Origin: Takakia lepidozioides
Taxonomy: Eukaryota > Streptophyta > Takakiopsida > Takakiales > Takakiaceae
Length of the DNA: 64,000 nt
NCBI GenBank assembly: GCA_030704615.1
Contig: CM060733.1
Location: forward strand, 70,432,001 to 70,496,000
Direction: 5' to 3'
The notes beneath the pieces are model-generated. The model saw only the letters and a program-made list of their open reading frames with translations. It was not told where the DNA came from and ran no database searches. A program made the translations under genes and the position numbers. Positions 60,207 to 64,000 of the stretch are shown in pieces (the stretch's first letter is position 1; each line of letters starts with the position of its first letter).

Positions 60207-60268
60207 CAAATGAACAGTCAGTGATGTGGGCGGTTTCAAATGTGATGTGGGCACTGACTGTTCATTTG
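60207..60268. repeat. 17-bp perfect inverted repeat with 28-bp loop
   Basis: CAAATGAACAGTCAGTG (60207-60223) and its exact complement (60252-60268) flank a loop that itself has the direct repeat GATGTGGG. GATGTGGGCGGTTTCA also occurs at about 59724. It may be a small hairpin or MITE remnant. Confidence 0.7.
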
Positions 60269-60349
60269 AAAATGTCTGATAGATTTCTCTATATCCTACA
60301 CGATGCTTAGAACATATGGCGCATTGATCAATCGCAGGAAAAATCCCAT

Positions 60350-60870
60350 GGTTTGAAGTTGGTGAACAGAGGTGCTGGGCCCCCTCCTCAAACAGCCCAA
60401 AAACAACCCTTAGCAGCCCAAAAACTGTAATGATGGAGCTTATGGGATGACAAGGGACTGCGGAAAACTAAAAGGAAATAAACCAGACAGCCTCCTCCAC
60501 AACCATGTGACAAAACCACAGAAAGACAATTAAGGCTAGTTGAACAAAGTGATATGAACTTACCTTCACATAATCAATTAGTTCGGGCTTTCCAGATTTC
60601 ATCTAGAAAGCCCTTCACACAAACTTCAATATGTTGTGTGAGCTGCCCAGCAAGTAGACCCCAACAGTACAAGGACTTTAGCATCAGCTTCGAGGGTTTG
60701 AAGTTGGTGAACAGAGGTGCTGGGCCCCCTCCACAAGTAAAAAACAGCCCTTAGCAGCCCAAAAATAGTAATGATGGAGCTTATGGGATGACAAGCTAGG
60801 ACTGCTAAAAACATGAAAGGAAACAAACCAGACAGCCCCCTCCACAAGCAGCCCACAAAATCACTATGCC
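60350..60870 (+). repeat. Direct duplication, period about 347 bp
   Basis: Segments of about 175 bp starting GTTTGAAGTTGGTGAACAGA at about 60353 and 60699 share GGTGCTGGGCCCCCTCC, TAATGATGGAGCTTATGGGA and ACCAGACAGCC blocks, with small differences. No coding frame with a recognised motif. Confidence 0.75.
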
Positions 60871-61071
60871 AGTGAAAACAAGGGAACAAAGCAAAGGCAA
60901 AAGGCCCTAAACTTAGGCCCTTCTCCTATACTTGACCCATGTGCTCCAGACTACACACATTAAGCACGTACACTTGCCATCAAGGTTTACGCTCTGAAAA
61001 TCAGAAATAAATCAACAAGAAGCAAATGAGGGCTCGTCCCAATGTAGCCAGTGAGAAGGTGGGGCGCTTAC

Positions 61072-61325
61072 CTTTTCATATGTTTGTTTCGGTGCTTGTC
61101 CAAACAGGTGCTGAGACTTTACATATTCTGGAATGCTTGCAGCCGTGGCAGCTCCTTCCAAATATGGCCACAGTTTGGATGTCAGGAAGCCATCATCCAC
61201 ATGAAGCTTGTTCCTGGTAAGGGGGCTGAGGTGAGGATACTTGGGCGTACGAGCTCTCTTCACCTGTGTACAAACCATGAATACATCCTCAGCCTTGCTG
61301 CTAGCAGCTGAAGCAGCTGACACTG
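61072..61325 (-). other. Possible exon(s), minus strand
   Basis: A minus-strand frame (KLHVDDGFLTSKLWPYLEG, then PEYVKSQHLFGQAPKQTYEK) ends at a strong donor AAAAG|GTAAGC at 61072/61071. A CAG acceptor (CCTTACCAG) inside the same stretch suggests an intron boundary near 61217. It lies on the same strand as, and downstream of, the WWD-type exons, so it may be part of the same gene. No domain is recognised. Confidence 0.35.
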
Positions 61326-61339
61326 ACGGCGTGAAGTTC

Positions 61340-63190
61340 TTCCAGCAAACACCCCAACCCTACCTACAGTAACATGTCAAAATCACTACAAAACCACCAC
61401 AGATCCACCAACGAGCTTCTCCTCATCTATGTTATCTGTTTTTGGATACTTTCCTGCTGCCACATCGGCAGTAACTTGTCAAAGTCACTCCTAACCACCA
61501 TAGATCCACCCAACGAGCTAACTTACATAATTCAATATGCATCTCAGGGCCGAGTCTAATGAGAGTGTTAAACAGGCAGAAATAGGTTGAAGAAGAAGGT
61601 GCCCTCACCACATTGTCCTTGACCTTGTGTCATGACCCATGGAGGATTTGACCAAACATTAACCCAAAAGGACCTCTTGTGTGTGCAGCTTGTGACTGCG
61701 GCTTTCAAAATGACATTTGATAACCTGATAAGCATTCACCTTTTTGCCTCGGTTGTCCCACCAATGGCTAGCTGAAAAGGATTCATCCCATAGCTTCTCC
61801 TCATCTCTGTTACCTGTTTTTGGATACTTTCCTGTTGTCACATTGGCAGTATCATGTCAAAGTCACTCCAAACTACCAAAGGTTCACTCAACCAGCTAAC
61901 ATGCAGAATTCAACATGGAAATTTAGGGCAGATTTTGATAAGAGGGGAAGATAGGGTGAAATGTGTAAAGAAGGTGCCTTCTCCTCATCCATGTTAGCTG
62001 TTTTTGGTTACTTTCCTGCTGCCACATCGGCAGTAACTTGTCAAAGTCACTCCTAACCACCACAGATCCACCCAACGAGCTAACTTACAAAGTTCAATAT
62101 GCATCTTAGGGCCGAGTCTGATGAGAGGGTAAAACAGATAGACATAGGTTGAAGAAGAAGGTGCCCTCACCACATTGTCCTTGACCTTGTGTCATGACCA
62201 TGGAGGATTTGACCGAACATCAACCCTAAAGGACCTTGTTGCAGCTTGTGCCTGAAGCCTTCAGATTGACATCTGGCAATCTGCAGGCATTCACTTTTTT
62301 GCCTTGTTTGTCCCACCATTGGCTGGGGTCATAAAAATATTCATCCCACAGCTTCTCCTCATCTCTGTTACCTGTTTTTGGATACTTTCCCGTGTCACAT
62401 TGGCAGTATCATGTCAAAGTCACTCCAAACTACCAAAGGTTCACTCAATCAGCTAACTTACAGAATTCAACATGGAAATGTAGGGCAGATTCTGATAAGA
62501 GGGGAAAACAGGGTGAAATGCGTTGAAGAAGGTGCATTCTCCTCATCCATGTTATCTGTTTTTGGATACTTTCCTGCTGCCACATCGGCAGTAACTTGTC
62601 AAAGTCACTCATAACCACCACAGATCCACCTAACGAGCTAACTTACAGAGTTCAATATGAACATCAACCCTAAAGGACCTCTTGTGTGTGCAACTTGTGT
62701 TGGTAGCCTTCAGAATGACATCTGGTAATCTACAGGCATTCACCTTTTTGCCTCGTTTGTCCCACCATTGGCTGGGGTCAAAAAAGTATTCATCCCACAG
62801 CTTCTCCTCATCTTTGTTTTCCTGTTTTTGGATACTTTCTTGTGTCACATTGGCAGTATCATGTCAAAGTCACTTCAAACTACCAAAGGTTCACTCAATC
62901 AGCTAACTTGCAGAATTCAACATGGAAATGTAGGGCCGATTCTGATAAGAGGGGAAAACAGGGTGAAATGTGTTGAAGAAGGTGCTTCTCCTCATCCATG
63001 TTATCTGTTTTTGGATACTTTCCTGCTGCTATATCAGCAGTAACTTGTCAAAGTCACTCCTAACCACCACAGATCCACCCAACGAGCTAACGTACAGAGT
63101 TCGATTTTCATCTCAAGGCCGAGTCTGATGAGAGGGTAAAGCAGACAGAAATAGGTTGAAGAAGAAGGTGCACTCACCACATTGTCCTTG
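61340..63190 (+). repeat. Segmental tandem repeats, two interleaved families
   Basis: Blocks starting near GGATACTTTCCTG recur at about 61444, 61820, 62006, 62380, 62561, 62830 and 63014. Each continues CACAT(C/T)GGCAGTA then TGTCAAAGTCACTCC. One family goes on with TAACCACCACAGATCCACC, the other with AAACTACCAAAGGTTCACTC. They alternate, giving a compound repeat of roughly 450-650 bp that carries the duplicated exons described for the minus strand. An older copy of the second family is at about 59850-59970. Confidence 0.8.
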
Positions 63191-63400
63191 ACCTTGTGTC
63201 ATGACCCATGGAGGATTTCACCGAATATCAACCCTAAAGAACCTCTTGTGTCTGCAGCTTGTGTCTGCAGCCTTCAGAATGACATCTGGTAATCTGCAGG
63301 CATTCACATTTTTGCCTCGTTTGTCCCACCAAGCAGCTGGTTCGATTGGCATTTTGTTCATGAAGTCCTCTGCCACCTCCACTCAACCTGCGCGGCCATG
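61640..63400 (-). pseudogene. OSB-like (PDF-motif) gene region with exon duplicated about four times
   Basis: Four related minus-strand exon-like segments lie at about 63400-63228, 62821-62650, 62371-62225 and 61812-61659. Each encodes a variant of EEKLWDEYFFDPSQWWDKR followed by GKKVNACRLPDVILKA. The pattern W-x5-P-x-(Q/E)-WWD-(N/K)-R-x2-K then PD resembles the PDF motif of plant OSB proteins, which bind single-stranded DNA in mitochondria and plastids. Three share a CCAAAAACAG acceptor. Intervening segments, also repeated, carry GTFFN-type pieces. Later copies have frame changes and diverged PD segments, so most are probably dead. The assignment rests on this short motif. Confidence 0.45.
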
Positions 63401-63689
63401 ATTTTGACTCACGGATTGATCTATGAGAACCACCACGGTGCATCTGAGCAGGTAGAGATTGAACACGGCCTGCTAAGACCAAGCTGACTCTCCCAAGAAC
63501 CTTGCAAACATTAGGAAGAATACCAAATCATGGTACTGACAGGAGCCAAGAGCCCACCTTTACAGGATATACAAACTTCTTCAGATCGTACATTTAGAAA
63601 AAGCGACACCCTTCCCCCATCATTTGCTTGATCCTTCATCTGCCAAGACAATCTCTTCAGCAAGTCTTCAGCTCAGCATGGATTTCCTC

Positions 63690-64000
63690 AATTCGTTGAG
63701 AGCTTGCAGCTTGCAAGGTGAACGATGGCGGAGAACGCAGATCAAGAAGATCAAGATCCGGGCATTTCGGGCAGTTCCAAAAACGTTGGCGCGGCAATTT
63801 TCTATTGGCGTATTTTTGGCGGGCAGTCCGGGCAGATTGACGAAATTTGACGACCAAACGTGGCTACGAAACGTGGCGACGAAAACGTGGCACTTTGGCA
63901 CCCTATTCCTGCTCTACGCTAAACTAGCTTCCGACCTTCGGTCGTCGCTAGAACTAGGGCTTCGCGTTGCTCCGCACTACTAGCGACGAATTCTGAGAAC
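63690..64000 (+). repeat. Third partial copy of the leader-like module, running off the window
   Basis: GAGAGCTTGCAGCTTGCAAG followed by GTGAACGATGGCGGAGAACG matches the modules at 58.65 and 59.0 kb. GGCGGGCAGTCCGGGCAG at about 63818 matches 59138 onward. The sequence between differs. The open frame from ATGGCGG is short and unrecognised. From about 63900 to the end I see only short direct and inverted motifs. Confidence 0.6.

Noticed and set aside
1-64000. tRNA, rRNA or riboswitch genes
   Set aside because: No cloverleaf-like sequence with A and B boxes and no rRNA-like segment could be identified by eye.

Overview
The window looks like nuclear DNA of a streptophyte plant. The signs are GT-AG introns, plant-type Ty3/gypsy (Tat/Ogre-like) retrotransposons, LINE pol remnants, a universal-stress-protein-like exon and exons resembling the PDF motif of plant OSB organellar DNA-binding proteins. 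The species and even the major clade cannot be fixed from the sequence. There are no prokaryotic operons, rRNA or tRNA genes that I can see.

Layout. (1) 1-15.69 kb: two nearly identical Ty3/gypsy elements head to tail, spaced about 7.53 kb. Each has a small ORF before gag, gag with three CCHC knuckles, protease, RT, RNase H and integrase. Copy B also keeps a long extra ORF after integrase. Both are broken by frameshifts and nonsense codons. (2) 15.69-53.48 kb: a block flanked at both ends by clusters of the octamer GCGTGAGC/GCTCACGC. Its left part holds a minus-strand, multi-exon gene for a ParB-like domain joined to a beta-class N6-adenine/N4-cytosine-type DNA methyltransferase. Its centre is a satellite array of about 28 kb (20.4-48.2 kb) with a 116-bp monomer. 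Its right part holds a plus-strand gene for a zinc-finger/DDE/SWIM transposase-like protein. An acidic, lysine-rich minus-strand exon at 48.3-48.6 kb sits between satellite and transposase. It can be joined in phase to the methyltransferase gene, which would place the whole satellite in one intron and make the two genes a divergent pair. (3) 53.57-57.2 kb: two truncated LINE pol copies. (4) 57.2-64 kb: mostly non-coding DNA with a universal-stress-protein-like last exon, a minus-strand region with duplicated WWD-type exons, and several direct and inverted repeats.

My main reading is that region (2) may be one large DNA transposon carrying its own DNA methyltransferase, swollen by a satellite whose every ordinary monomer carries a perfect 17-bp-arm palindrome. 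The satellite has a higher-order repeat of about 14 monomers (1.6 kb) marked by one monomer type in which the palindrome is replaced. The central four bases alternate between TTGC and GCAA, reverse complements of each other.

Caution. Several gene breaks, and very many differences between monomers, are one-base changes in homopolymers. That pattern is expected from uncorrected long-read sequence, so some 'pseudogene' calls may be assembly errors.
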